A DNA stretch of 60,509 nucleotides from Synechococcus sp. AG-673-A03 (GTDB lineage Bacteria > Cyanobacteriota > Cyanobacteriia > PCC-6307 > Cyanobiaceae): assembly GCA_003211275.1 (NCBI GenBank), contig QCTE01000006.1:1-60509 (forward strand), in the 5' to 3' direction. The position numbers were made by a program, and so were the translations under genes. Below are positions 35,626 to 44,336 of this stretch, in pieces. Under the pieces are notes generated by a model. The model saw only the letters and a list, made by a program, of their open reading frames with translations. It was not told the origin of the DNA and searched no databases. Positions within the stretch are counted from its first letter, which is position 1, and each line of letters opens with the position of its first letter.

Positions 35626-37110
35626 CTAGAAGCGCAAAGTGGTTTTTACAAGAGCACCGAGCTGGTTCAGCTGCTGGCCTTCAGGGGTGTCAGCCCCCAA
35701 CGGTCGGCTCAAAAAGAACAGGGCCGGTGTGACAGTGATGGCATCCGAGACCGGAAGCATCGTCCACCACTCCATGACATAGCCAGCATCGTCGGGGTTG
35801 GTCCCATCAATCAACGCTGTAGCAATGACCGGCTGACCGACTGCCGCTCCCATCGCTGTTCCGGTGTTGAACAGATCGCTCCACTGCACTGCCACAGTCC
35901 AAGACTGGGAAATGGCGACGAGTCCTGTGCGATCAACTCCTTCGCGGTAGCGCGTGCTGTTCCATCCCCAGCCGAGACTCACGGAGGGAAACCAGCCATC
36001 TGCACTTGGTTGCCAATAGCCGCTGAGTGCCGTGCTGGTGGTGATTCCAGGTTGTTCGTAGCTGCGCAGGGTGTATGGAGAGGCGTAATCAATGATTCCG
36101 AAACCATTCTCGATCGCCACCAATGCAGCGGCCATGCCCCAGTTCTGCCTGGCATATCCAAGCTGCAACGTGCTGCTGCTGCCGGATTCATCACCAATCA
36201 GCCCGGAACTTTCAGAGCCTTCATGGCCCCGTCCAGCGATGTAATTCGCACTCACGCTCAGTGGACCTCGCTGCCAAATCACGCCCCCACCAGCACCAAG
36301 ATTGCTGCTGTACGCACCAGAGGCACCGCCCTGGGTGAACAGGTCCAGAACCGTGTCCTCGGGATAAACGCTGGGTCGTAACGCCAGCATCACGCTCTGG
36401 TTCACCCGGCTACCCAGCGTGAACGTCCAGTCCTTGCCAAGCGGAAACTGATACCAGGCTCGGTTCACCCCGATCAAGTCGGGAGTGCGGTTTTGTTGGA
36501 AAGCCACTTCCAGCTCGGAGAGTTTGCTGGGTCCACCCCCTCCGAAGCTGTCGTTGGTTGTGTCTAAATTTCCTCCCCGCAGCCTGAGATTCAGCAGGTC
36601 TTTGCCGGTGAAGCTGGTGCGCAGGATCAATTTCTGGTCGTAACCGAATTCCAGTGCTCCGTAGTTGCTGCGCACAGAGTTGAGCAGTTCTCCCTCCGTT
36701 CCGGAGAAGACGTTGCCTCCGACGATGAATGTGCTCACCCCTCGCAGCTGCGTCGTTGGAGAAAAGGAGAGACTCTCCAGCTCCGAGGTTTGTTGTTCAA
36801 CCCTCTCCAGCTGCAGGTTGAGCGCTGCGAGCTCCGCTTGAAGTTCATTGAGAAGACGATGGAGTGAATCGGTGATGCTGCCTGTCGCCTCCAGGCATCG
36901 CTGAAGTACATCCGCGGCCTGATAGCGATCTCGCAGAGGCTGCGCCGATGTGCAATCGGCTTGTTGAAACAGCTCCCGCAGCTGGGGGGAGATTGATGGT
37001 GAGGCTTGTTCGAGTTGCTGAGGCTGCGCAGAAGCTGAGACGGCCTGACTCGCGAGTATGAGCGCAAGTGATGCAGTGCGGATCCAGGCTTGTGAATGGA
37101 GGCAGCTCAC
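35626..37110 (-). CDS. Outer-membrane porin, OprB/iron-uptake type, truncated SLH
   Basis: 494 residues. A signal peptide (ALILASQAVSASA) and a coiled-coil-like stretch (LNELQAELAALNLQLERVEQQTSELES) precede a beta-barrel with alternating aromatic strands, from FSPTTQLRGVSTFIVGGNVF to a C-terminal Phe (VKTTLRF). Marine Synechococcus porins usually begin with a full SLH domain that binds murein; here only its last part (DRYQAADVLQRCL) remains, so the anchor may be lost or weak. It probably carries anionic nutrients or iron; not proven. Confidence 0.85.
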   Translation of the reverse strand: MSCLHSQAWIRTASLALILASQAVSASAQPQQLEQASPSISPQLRELFQQADCTSAQPLRDRYQAADVLQRCLEATGSITDSLHRLLNELQAELAALNLQLERVEQQTSELESLSFSPTTQLRGVSTFIVGGNVFSGTEGELLNSVRSNYGALEFGYDQKLILRTSFTGKDLLNLRLRGGNLDTTNDSFGGGGPSKLSELEVAFQQNRTPDLIGVNRAWYQFPLGKDWTFTLGSRVNQSVMLALRPSVYPEDTVLDLFTQGGASGAYSSNLGAGGGVIWQRGPLSVSANYIAGRGHEGSESSGLIGDESGSSSTLQLGYARQNWGMAAALVAIENGFGIIDYASPYTLRSYEQPGITTSTALSGYWQPSADGWFPSVSLGWGWNSTRYREGVDRTGLVAISQSWTVAVQWSDLFNTGTAMGAAVGQPVIATALIDGTNPDDAGYVMEWWTMLPVSDAITVTPALFFLSRPLGADTPEGQQLNQLGALVKTTLRF

Positions 37111-37113
37111 AAC

Positions 37114-37818
37114 TCAGGAGGTGACGCAGTCCAGAAGCCAGATGCAGAGCAGACCAATGAAAAAGGCCACATTGACCAGACCTGAATCATCTTCTCCGCG
37201 TGCGTGGGCTTCCTTCATGACCTCTTCCACCACCAGGTAGATCAATGCAGCTGTACCGAACGCGAGTGTGCCGGTCAGTGCAGGTCCCTGCAAGCCACTG
37301 GTGAATGAGAGGCTGATGCTGAGGCCGATCAGGTAAGTGCCAGCCATCAGTGCCCCTGAAAGCGTGCTTCGCCAGCGACTGGCACCACGGCCAAGCAGAG
37401 TCCCAAGGCCGAGGGTCGCCAATCCCATTTCAAGGGCAACGGCCACGGGAATCACCCACTGCTGTTCTGCGGCTTCGCTGCTGATGCCCACCACCAGTCC
37501 GTCGATCAGGCTGTCCACGAGAAAGGGCAACATCAGCAGCAGCATCGGTCGATGCCGACCGTGTTCGGGGCTGTCGTGGGGCTCTTCCAGGACCGCATTA
37601 ATCACCAGCAACAGCGAGAAGCCCAGACAGAAACCGATCGCCAGAGCGACTGGGTGACCGCTGTTGCTGGCGGCCGGCATCAGGTCGGCTGCTGCAATTC
37701 CCAGCACCAGACCACCTACCAGATGGGCCACCACCGCTCGAAAGCGTTTGCCAGGTCTGATGCGGCTACCGAGCAGGCCGCCCAAGGCCATGCTGATGGC
37801 CGGCAGGATCAGAAGCAC
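37114..37818 (-). CDS. ZIP-family metal transporter
   Basis: 234 residues, eight likely helices. HLVGGLVLGIAAADLMP in helix 2, the metal-binding histidine-containing DSLIDGLVVGIS in helix 4, and ALEMGLATLGLGTLLG and VVEEVMKEAHARGEDD towards the end are ZIP-family features; a variable loop has HDSPEHGRHRP with several histidines. Likely takes up Zn, Fe or Mn. It starts 3 bases before the porin gene's start region on the same strand, so they may share a transcript. Confidence 0.85.
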   Translation of the reverse strand: MLLILPAISMALGGLLGSRIRPGKRFRAVVAHLVGGLVLGIAAADLMPAASNSGHPVALAIGFCLGFSLLLVINAVLEEPHDSPEHGRHRPMLLLMLPFLVDSLIDGLVVGISSEAAEQQWVIPVAVALEMGLATLGLGTLLGRGASRWRSTLSGALMAGTYLIGLSISLSFTSGLQGPALTGTLAFGTAALIYLVVEEVMKEAHARGEDDSGLVNVAFFIGLLCIWLLDCVTS

Positions 37819-37849
37819 ATCAGCCTCGTTCGGGCATCTTCAAGCATGT

Positions 37850-38659
37850 TCATCCTGGCAAGACCTGGCGGTAACCACCGGCCTGAACAACGCCCAGCGG
37901 TGTGTCGAACAATGCTGAAAGCCTGGGTCCGGTGAGTGTGTCTTCAGTCCGGCCATCAAGGCTGACGAGGCCGTTCTGCAGTCCGACAACTCTTTGAATC
38001 TCGGGGATGATGGCGTCCACCTGGTGGGTCACCAGCACCAGAGTTGTGCCTTGCTGGCACAGATCCCGCAGGGTTCTCAACAAGGTGTGTCTTGCGCGCA
38101 GATCCAGCGCATTGGTGGGTTCATCCAGCACAAGCACTTCCGGTGCATGCACCAGAGCTCTGGCAATCAGCAGCCTTCGTCGCTGACCTTCGGACAGCTG
38201 TCCGTAGTTCTCATCAGCGAGGCCATCAAGATCCATCCTTTGGAGTAACGCTTCAGTTCGCGACCACTGGTCTGCCGTGGGGGTTCTGTCTCTGCCGAGA
38301 CCGATGGCACCGAAAAAAGCTGCCAATAACAGCTCCCTGCCTGTGAGAGATGCCGGGATGCGCTGTTCCACTTCGCTGCTCACAATCCCAAGCCGTTGGC
38401 GCAGTGCCCAGAGATTGACTGTCTCCGAACCGAACAAGCGCAGATGTGATCCCGGTTTGACGACTGGGTAAAGCGAGCGGCTGATTAATTTCACGAGTGT
38501 GGTTTTGCCAGCACCGTTGGGACCGAGTACAGCCGTTGACTCCCCTCTCATAAGGCGCAGGGTCAGGTCTTTGACAACCTGATGACCATTGATCCAGGCC
38601 TCAACGGCCTGACAGTCCAGCCAGGCTGGACCGGTGTCTCTTGCCTGATCAAGCTCCAT
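37850..38659 (-). CDS. ABC transporter ATP-binding protein
   Basis: 269 residues. Walker A GPNGAGKTT (about 46-54), Q-loop region GIVSSEVEQ, signature LSEGQRRRLLIARAL and Walker B VLVLDEPTNALD, then H-loop LVLVTHQVD. The set resembles the ModF/YbbL-type stand-alone ATPases. No permease gene is next to it, so the partner is elsewhere. Confidence 0.92.
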   Translation of the reverse strand: MELDQARDTGPAWLDCQAVEAWINGHQVVKDLTLRLMRGESTAVLGPNGAGKTTLVKLISRSLYPVVKPGSHLRLFGSETVNLWALRQRLGIVSSEVEQRIPASLTGRELLLAAFFGAIGLGRDRTPTADQWSRTEALLQRMDLDGLADENYGQLSEGQRRRLLIARALVHAPEVLVLDEPTNALDLRARHTLLRTLRDLCQQGTTLVLVTHQVDAIIPEIQRVVGLQNGLVSLDGRTEDTLTGPRLSALFDTPLGVVQAGGYRQVLPG

Positions 38660-38693
38660 CGGTTGATTCTGGCCCTAACGAGAAGTTGTGTTG

Positions 38694-38927
38694 ATGTTTG
38701 ATCGCCGTTGTGCCCGTTGCGGTTCCACCAGCTTTCGTGCTGATCGCTCCCTTGGTGGACGCCTGGTGTGTTCCCACTGCGGAGTTCCAGCCGATCAGCA
38801 GGCACGACGATCCAGCGGTGCGGGACGATCACTTCGATCGTCTCGAAGCGGTTCAGGTGGTTTCAGGTTTTGGATTCTTTTAGCTCTGATCGCGCTCGCT
38901 CTCGTGCTGTTGTTTCAGTCCGCCTGA
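38694..38927 (+). CDS. Small zinc-ribbon membrane protein
   Basis: 77 residues from ATG; a GTG six bases upstream is the alternative. A treble-clef ribbon CARCGSTSFRADRSLGGRLVCSHCG (two CxxC pairs) is followed by a Ser/Arg-rich linker (RRSSGAGRSLRSSRSGSGG) and one C-terminal helix (FWILLALIALALVLLFQ). Function unknown. It converges on the Nudix gene with 13 bases overlap. Confidence 0.75.
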   Translation: MFDRRCARCGSTSFRADRSLGGRLVCSHCGVPADQQARRSSGAGRSLRSSRSGSGGFRFWILLALIALALVLLFQSA

Positions 38928-39343
38928 GTGATTTCATCCAGTTTCTCGACCAGCATCGACAGCGCTGATGCCAGCGGACGTTCTTGGTTCAATTTGCTGC
39001 TCCAGATCCGGCCGACTCGGATCTGTTCAGGACTGGCCAAGGTCATGTCCTGGCCTTCACGCAGCTGCAGCTGTTGAAGAGGCACGCTGAGTTCGCCTGT
39101 GAAGACGTGCACGATGCGCTGCTCATCCTGATTCCTGAACCAGATCTTCAGGTGATCTGGGCACCAACTGATCTCCTCGTTGAGTTCTCGTCGCAAAGCG
39201 ATGAGAGCAGTTTCGCCGGGCTCAAGATGGCCACCGAACAGCCCCCAGCACCCTGGCGCAACGATCCTGGGGTTCTCATCGCGTAATTGAAGCAGCCATC
39301 GGCCTTCCTGCTGCAGCATTGCAATCGCGACTTCAACGGTCAT
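38915..39343 (-). CDS. Nudix hydrolase
   Basis: 142 residues. The Nudix box GGHLEPGETALIALRRELNEEI is intact (G-x5-E-x7-R-E-x2-E-E). The preceding IVAPGCWGLFGGH and following TLASPEQI are typical of small MutT-like enzymes. It hydrolyses a nucleoside diphosphate linked to another group; substrate not evident. Confidence 0.9.
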   Translation of the reverse strand: MTVEVAIAMLQQEGRWLLQLRDENPRIVAPGCWGLFGGHLEPGETALIALRRELNEEISWCPDHLKIWFRNQDEQRIVHVFTGELSVPLQQLQLREGQDMTLASPEQIRVGRIWSSKLNQERPLASALSMLVEKLDEITQAD

Positions 39344-39588
39344 GGCCTTGTTCCGTGGAGAACCGAGGTGTTCCTGTTCGAAGTGGAACGTTCCGTCAGG
39401 GTGGAGGACATGATCAGCCGACCAACAGTTTTCATCAACGAATCCTGGGTCGGCAAAGCTACTGCCTTCTGGGTTGAGTGCCAGGTCTGATTTGTCCTGG
39501 GATCACAGGGCATTTCAGCCACAGCTTGATAACAGGCGTTTGGTGCATGCCAATGACAAGTGGCAGAGGTTCAGCCACTATTCACAGC

Positions 39589-40032
39589 ATGGAATTCGAA
39601 CAATTCTCAGCAAAAATCAGAAGCCTCGACGGCGACTCCAAAGAGCGCATCGCACTAGCCGAGAGGTGTCCGGACCACGAAGCTCGAATTCAGGTCGGCT
39701 TGGGTCATGCCAAGAACATCCCTCTCAAGGGGAACTTGCTGGAGGCTGATTTTGCCAGCGATGGGAAGCAATTCACCCAGGATGAGTTGAATTACCTGAG
39801 CGATGAACAAGCATCGATGTTGGCCGGGATGGTGTTTATGAAGCTGTTTCCCAAGGCTGCGCGTGTTTCTGAGGACGATATTCTTGAAGTCGAAGATGAA
39901 GATGAATCATGGTCGGGCACTGTCTACACAGGTGAGGGAAATGGTTGGGTGTTCGCATGGGTGATTGAAAAGAACGATCATGATCAATACGTCATTTCAT
40001 TCAGTGACTATGAGGATGAAGACGAGGCATAG
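39589..40032 (+). CDS. Acidic hypothetical protein
   Basis: 147 residues from the ATG of MEFEQFSAKIRSLDGDSKERIALAERCP. Very acidic C-terminal half (EDDILEVEDEDESW, SFSDYEDEDEA). No domain recognised; one SDEQASMLAGMVFMKLFPKAA segment is hydrophobic and helical. It starts the accessory region. Confidence 0.6.
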   Translation: MEFEQFSAKIRSLDGDSKERIALAERCPDHEARIQVGLGHAKNIPLKGNLLEADFASDGKQFTQDELNYLSDEQASMLAGMVFMKLFPKAARVSEDDILEVEDEDESWSGTVYTGEGNGWVFAWVIEKNDHDQYVISFSDYEDEDEA

Positions 40033-40398
40033 GCACAGTGCAGTTTGCAACAGCAATTTTCAAAGGTTGTCCTGTAGCACATGCCAACCGTTGAACGTTT
40101 ACGTTTCTATTGATTGACTGATGGTGACATCAATAATGGCTGATCAGTCTTGGTTTTGAATGATCAATTCTTGCTTCGATGTTTCTGTCATGGATTGATC
40201 TCTCAAATCAGTGGCGTTACACCATTGGGCCATGGTGATCGCTTCTTCAGGCACGACCACGGGAGAGTCCAGGTGTTCCGGGATAAACAAGACGAGCGTG
40301 GAGAGTCAAGAGTTTGCTCAGCTCAGACTTCTTGTTCTGGTCTTCGTTTTTGGACGTTGCCTGCATTGAAGTAGCAGAGGTTGTTTTGAGGTTTTGAT

Positions 40399-40434
40399 GG
40401 GTGCCTCGCCATCCCCCGTGCCAAGGCACACCCA
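40399..40434 (+). repeat. Hairpin preceding terminator
   Basis: GTGCCT / AGGCAC pairs perfectly over 6 bases with a GG/CC extension broken by two bases; the loop is about 16 bases. It directly precedes the terminator-like hairpin. Together they look like the 3' end of a small RNA or a long leader. Confidence 0.35.
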
Positions 40435-40436
40435 CA

Positions 40437-40474
40437 AGAAAAGCCGCCCTCCGTGAGAGGAAGACGGCTTTTCT
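40437..40474. terminator. Long hairpin, probable bidirectional terminator
   Basis: Stem AGAAAAGCCG / CGGCTTTTCT (40437-40446 with 40465-40474) encloses a small inner stem. Both strands end in four Ts inside the stem. It sits 400 bases after the acidic gene and 270 bases beyond the DUF3104 gene's stop. Confidence 0.6.
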
Positions 40475-40741
40475 GAATGTTGCTCAAACCCATTACTCAG
40501 TCGGCCGAGTAGGGCGGGTCGAAGCGTCTGGCTGTATGGCTTGTCGGGCCAGTCAGGCAGCTTCTAATGGGTGCTCAGTTGGACCGTCGTTACTCATTGA
40601 ACGCCTCCGAATCCCGTTGATGCGATCACTATCCATCAGCGAGGGGAGCTCTGGCATCCGTCGAATCGCTCATTGCTTGATGGCGCGTTGGGTTCCAATG
40701 TGGAAACGACATTTTGTTTGTGGCCAGAAGGCGTCGTCGAA

Positions 40742-41041
40742 TCACTGTTCATCGCCAATGCCATCAAGTGCGTGAACAATGTGGGTCACCGCTTCCGCCT
40801 TGACCCAGTGCAAAGCTCCGTCGTCAACATTGGCCACCTGCAGCAGACCGTTGACTCTGGCTTCACAGACTTCTGCTTCACACCAGAGGATTTGTCCCAT
40901 CCACCAGTCTTCGTTAATTGGCTTAGCAATCTGCTGTTGAGCTCTGATGATCACGAAGTTTCCAGGTCTGACAGCTAGGACGCCACGGGCATCAAGGTTT
41001 GCGCTCGCTGAGAGAGTCGCCCAGGCACGGTCGCTGCTCAT
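40742..41041 (-). CDS. DUF3104 protein
   Basis: 99 residues. VRPGNFVIIRAQQQIAKPINEDWWMGQILWCEAE...LLQVANVDDGALHWVKAEAVTHIV is the picocyanobacterial DUF3104 signature. Function unknown. Confidence 0.7.
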   Translation of the reverse strand: MSSDRAWATLSASANLDARGVLAVRPGNFVIIRAQQQIAKPINEDWWMGQILWCEAEVCEARVNGLLQVANVDDGALHWVKAEAVTHIVHALDGIGDEQ

Positions 41042-41162
41042 AACCTCATTTCTGGTACATGCGTTCTATCTGTCCAGGTGTTGGCTGGCAAGAGAACTCA
41101 CTAGAAAGCAACAGATTTGATTGGTATGCACCGCCTATCTTTCGTAGATATGGGGAGTCCAG

Positions 41163-41426
41163 GTGGCAGCCAAGCAGTCCACGACGCAACCCAACTGTCG
41201 CTGTTGGGTCTGGTTTAGGGGAGGTTTAGGGCTTCAATCCGAGTGGATCAGTGGTTTTTACGGAGCGCCATCGATCCTTGGAGGCATCCGCATCGAGAGA
41301 GGTGATTATGTTGCCTGCCGTGTTGCTGATTGGCGTGTGGTTTTTGAAGAGCCTGCGGACATCAACGTTGGCCCTGTGATTCCTGAAGATGCTGAATGGA
41401 AGCTTGTGCCAACGGACCCAAGATGA
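41163..41426 (+). CDS. Hypothetical protein
   Basis: 87 residues from GTG. Trp/Gly-rich (CRCWVWFRGGLG) with LGGIRIERGDYVACRVADWRVVFEEPADINVGPVIPEDAEWKLV. No family recognised. It is 30 bases upstream of the next small gene. Confidence 0.5.
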   Translation: MAAKQSTTQPNCRCWVWFRGGLGLQSEWISGFYGAPSILGGIRIERGDYVACRVADWRVVFEEPADINVGPVIPEDAEWKLVPTDPR

Positions 41427-41456
41427 TGCCAGTCAAGAAGAAAGAAGCACGACATC

Positions 41457-41702
41457 ATGGGTGAGCAACGTCAACATCATCCTAAAATCCCTACTTATTT
41501 AGTGGCTGTTTGTTCAGCGTTTCTTGTCGCTTTGTTCCACCTGGAATACACCGGACACTTTTTGGTTGGTTATTCCTTTTTGGTTGGTCTGATTGCAGGT
41601 GGTTTTGGTTGGTTATTGGCATGGGGGCTTTGGAGGTTCTGGGTTGTTTTTCCATATAAGCGAGTTTTCAAACTCAGGGTAAAAGTCTATTTAGAGGACT
41701 GA
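41457..41702 (+). CDS. Small two-helix membrane protein
   Basis: 81 residues. Two hydrophobic segments (TYLVAVCSAFLVALFHLEY and VGLIAGGFGWLLAWGLWRFWVVF) and a basic end (YKRVFKLRVKVYLED). AT-rich. No family recognised. Confidence 0.55.
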   Translation: MGEQRQHHPKIPTYLVAVCSAFLVALFHLEYTGHFLVGYSFLVGLIAGGFGWLLAWGLWRFWVVFPYKRVFKLRVKVYLED

Positions 41703-41734
41703 GATATTGGAACCTTGGCGATCTATGATCCCGC

Positions 41735-41764
41735 TTGTTTGCATTAAATTTTAATCTCTATAGT
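41735..41764 (+). promoter_or_regulatory. Predicted promoter
   Basis: TTGTTT, an 18-base spacer, then TATAGT, about 70 bases before the ATG at 41835. The spacing and -10 box fit a sigma-70-type promoter; -35 match is moderate. Confidence 0.35.
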
Positions 41765-41834
41765 GTATGTAAGCAATCTGGACATAGTGCCCTCCTGTGC
41801 TTGTTGCTAGGTCTGAGAAATCGAGCAGTAAACC

Positions 41835-42190
41835 ATGAACCTTGAACGAGATCAAATCATTCTTGGGAAAGTCAAAGGCTCTGCAGTTGTTTTATTCGTC
41901 TCAACATACGTGGCTTCAACTGCAACGGCTCAAATCGTTCCTCCATTGCCAGAATGTTTGATCGTAGAAACCGGTGACAGGATCAATAGTTTTTCATTGG
42001 GTTATGGCGCGGGAGTCGCAAATTACATGTGCTTTAAGCCTTGAAGGGCAATCTTGCTAAATCTGAGGGCGATGAGATTTTGAGTAAATACAAATTATGG
42101 TTTGAAAATCAGAGCTCGTATCAATTTGGTCTTTTCGCCAAAGGCTATCAATCAGAAATGGAGAGCTTCAATACGACATTCCCAAATTAA
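41835..42190 (+). pseudogene. Frameshifted small secreted protein gene
   Basis: The first frame gives 69 residues: a signal peptide (SAVVLFVSTYVASTATA) and a motif FSLGYGAGVANYMC, then stops at 42042-42044. The other frame, from about 42038, continues ALKGNLAKSEGDEILSKYKLW...FAKGYQSEMESFNTTFPN to a TAA at 42188. Together they form one plausible ~118-residue protein, broken by a one-base shift. The Y-x2-G-x3-G-x5-C motif recurs in the two genes at 45.9-46.5 kb. It may be a dead copy, or a sequence error. Confidence 0.5.
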
Positions 42191-42368
42191 AACTACAATT
42201 TTCGTTTTAACTGCGGATGGGTTACTTTGGATTCGGCTGCTAAAGGCTGATTCAGATTCGGTTTGAACTCTTCATGCTCCGGCCAGCTGGAACACAATTA
42301 CGTCCAACCGCCATGGTGGAAACCATTTTGATTGAATAAGGATTGACTAGAAGACCAGCAGAATTTTC
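42191..42368. other. Non-coding gap
   Basis: No gene or motif supported; AT-rich. Confidence 0.3.
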
Positions 42369-42551
42369 TTACAAAAGAAACAGGAAAAGAACGATCCAGG
42401 AAGTCCCGATCAGGAATAATTTGTCTGAGCCCTTGTCAATGTCGAACAACTCGTAGGGTTCTGGAATCATTGCCGGATAGGTATTTAAAAGCAGTCTAGT
42501 TGATTTTGGCAGTTCAAGTGAACACGTGAGGCCTCGGCAGAGATCTGCCAA
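42369..42551 (-). CDS. Possible 60-residue protein with C-terminal helix
   Basis: MADLCRGLTCSLELPKSTR...PEPYELFDIDKGSDKLFLIGTSWIVLFLFLL: a mixed soluble part and a hydrophobic C-terminal helix of about 15 residues. No Shine-Dalgarno seen and no family recognised. It could be a shadow frame. Confidence 0.3.
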   Translation of the reverse strand: MADLCRGLTCSLELPKSTRLLLNTYPAMIPEPYELFDIDKGSDKLFLIGTSWIVLFLFLL

Positions 42552-42590
42552 ATGTGCTCCGCAAAACCCATGCTGCTCAGCTGAAAACTG

Positions 42591-43109
42591 TTAAAAGAAG
42601 TCTGAGACTGTCATGTCATGCCTCTTAAGAAGGGCGAATGTCGTACCAGCATTGCCCCGGCAGATTCGCAGCTCGTTCGTCAGGGCGGTGATGTCGAGCC
42701 ATGCTGGAAACGACTGGTTCACGGTCTTGAACAATTCGAGCCGTCGTCCACCCGGCAAGGCCGGCCCTCTCCATCCACCTTTGCGAAAGCGGACTCCCAC
42801 ACGATTTGCACCATCAGTGCTTAGCTCAGCCTCAACCGTCACTGCTGCTGCGCCCCCCAGCGGACCAGCAAGGCGTAGGAGATTCATTCCTCGAGAATTC
42901 ACTGGGTCGAGAACCTGAAGATTCTCTAACCAGTTCGCTTGCTTCAGCCAAGGCTGAGTTGCGCTGCTCCAGCGAAGTTCCCAGACACCCTTGAGAAGTG
43001 GTAGATCCTTGCTGAGATCAACATCTGAATTGGCTTCGGCTGCCAAGACGAGATCGGGAATGCTGTCATCATCTGGCTGTTCTTGTAATCGTCGAATCAA
43101 TTCATTCAT
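42591..43109 (-). CDS. PAP/fibrillin family protein
   Basis: 172 residues. LLKGVWELRWSSATQPWLK is the family's first block, followed by VLDPVNSRGMNLLRLAGP, AELSTDGANRVGVRFRKGG and FPAWLDITALTNELRICRGNAGTTFALLKR, close to the plastid plastoglobulin/fibrillin domain. Members attach to lipids or thylakoid-linked bodies. Complete at both ends. Confidence 0.8.
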   Translation of the reverse strand: MNELIRRLQEQPDDDSIPDLVLAAEANSDVDLSKDLPLLKGVWELRWSSATQPWLKQANWLENLQVLDPVNSRGMNLLRLAGPLGGAAAVTVEAELSTDGANRVGVRFRKGGWRGPALPGGRRLELFKTVNQSFPAWLDITALTNELRICRGNAGTTFALLKRHDMTVSDFF

Positions 43110-43364
43110 TGATCAATGCTGTAAAAGCTTTTGTTCAATTTTTCGTTAGTTGGGGTCTTGCTGACCATCCTCGACAAGGATACCAATGACGTTTCAGGCA
43201 TGATGGTTTGTGCTATTGATTAAATTCAAAGCTTAATTCTGCTCTTGAAACAATTGATGATTGTTTCTTGTCCGTAGTGAAGGTACTGATGTTTTGATCT
43301 ATCCGCCACTTCTGTGTCTTTACTAGCTACGATTGAACCTCTGCTTAGCCATCATCTCAAGCGA

Positions 43365-43589
43365 TTAATCCCAAGTCACGGTGCAGCGAAATTTATTGTC
43401 GCCTCCGGAAGGAACACCAACTGTTTCGCAGCTTGTGTCTGTGATCGTTGAACCTTGCGGTACATTTGTTTTCAGGTCATCGATTGTTGCTGATTTGTCG
43501 AAGCCTGTCGCTGTGACAGATCCAGCATGGCTAGAAGTACAAGTGCCTAAAACAATGATGCTGGTCATGATGTGTACGAAAGCCTTCAT
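43365..43589 (-). CDS. Small secreted protein with two cysteines
   Basis: 74 residues from the second Met (MKAFVHIMTSIIVLGTCTSSHA, signal peptide); a start four residues upstream is possible. The mature chain has TATGFDKSATIDDLKTNVPQGSTITDTSCETVGVPSGGDNKFRCTVTWD with a likely disulfide (Cys-Cys). No family recognised. Confidence 0.5.
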   Translation of the reverse strand: MKAFVHIMTSIIVLGTCTSSHAGSVTATGFDKSATIDDLKTNVPQGSTITDTSCETVGVPSGGDNKFRCTVTWD

Positions 43590-43826
43590 TGTTGAAATCA
43601 TCTTTTCCGGAACTTAGCAGCTCTCCAGCTCTATGACAAAATCTTCTGGGCATACGCTCAAGCATGCCGTTGAATATGAAGGTGAGCTACCTTTCGCTCT
43701 TCTTCTTTGAGGGAGATGCCCCATTAATTATCTGCACACTTCGACAAAAAGGTACCGGCAAGCACCTCAATTGAACGATCCTTTCTGTCGCTTATTCCGT
43801 AAGCTGGTATTATCCACTTAATTGAT

Positions 43827-44336
43827 ATGGGTATTCCTTCGATCGTTAATTGGCTTGGCGATATCATTGATGATGGTGACGCAAATGCAGCGCTTTATGT
43901 GGCAGAAATTAATCATGATCCGAGCTTGATCACAATTGGTTACTGCGCTTTGAATCAAGTTGATCACTTGCAGTCGAGTCCATCTCTTGGCAGGCTCCGA
44001 TATATCACTTCCGCTGATCCTGAAATATGCGCTAAGCGCTCAAGTCTGTCGCTCAAAGATTGTTGGTTGGGTGAGCAGTTTCTACTCTTCCAGCTTTCGG
44101 ACTATCGAGAAAGTCTTTATAAGGTCGAGAATGATGAGGTCCAAAACTATATTGAGACTCTCAAGCTGCCCGAAACAGGTGCTTCGAGGTTCATCGAGTG
44201 GGTTGCTGAAACATCTCAGAAAATATTCTGTTATCCACAGTCTGGGTACAAACTGTGCCTCGACACTCTGGTGACAACATCGAGGCAGCGTCTGCTTTAT
44301 GAAAAAGTCAAGATGCAATGGATGATTGATTCATGA
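43827..44336 (+). CDS. Hypothetical protein
   Basis: 169 residues from ATG, soluble and mixed: SIVNWLGDIIDDGDANAALYVAEIN, KDCWLGEQFLLFQLSDYRES, LPETGASRFIEWVAETSQKIFC. No family recognised. Its end overlaps the DUF427 gene by 29 bases (tail-to-tail), an overlap that may come from the frameshift discussed there. Confidence 0.55.
   Translation: MGIPSIVNWLGDIIDDGDANAALYVAEINHDPSLITIGYCALNQVDHLQSSPSLGRLRYITSADPEICAKRSSLSLKDCWLGEQFLLFQLSDYRESLYKVENDEVQNYIETLKLPETGASRFIEWVAETSQKIFCYPQSGYKLCLDTLVTTSRQRLLYEKVKMQWMIDS

Larger units (their letters stand above)
40033..40741. other. Non-coding stretch with hairpins, possible sRNA locus
   Basis: About 700 bases without a supported gene. It contains two consecutive hairpins at 40399-40474 (see below). 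No tRNA-like or SRP-like fold was found. Confidence 0.35.

Noticed and set aside
40401-40775. 124-codon plus-strand frame in the gap before DUF3104
   Set aside because: Starts in the hairpin/terminator and ends antisense to DUF3104; no recognised features.
43633-43710. 25-codon ATG frame upstream of the 43827 gene
   Set aside because: Short, mixed composition, no Shine-Dalgarno or conservation clue.
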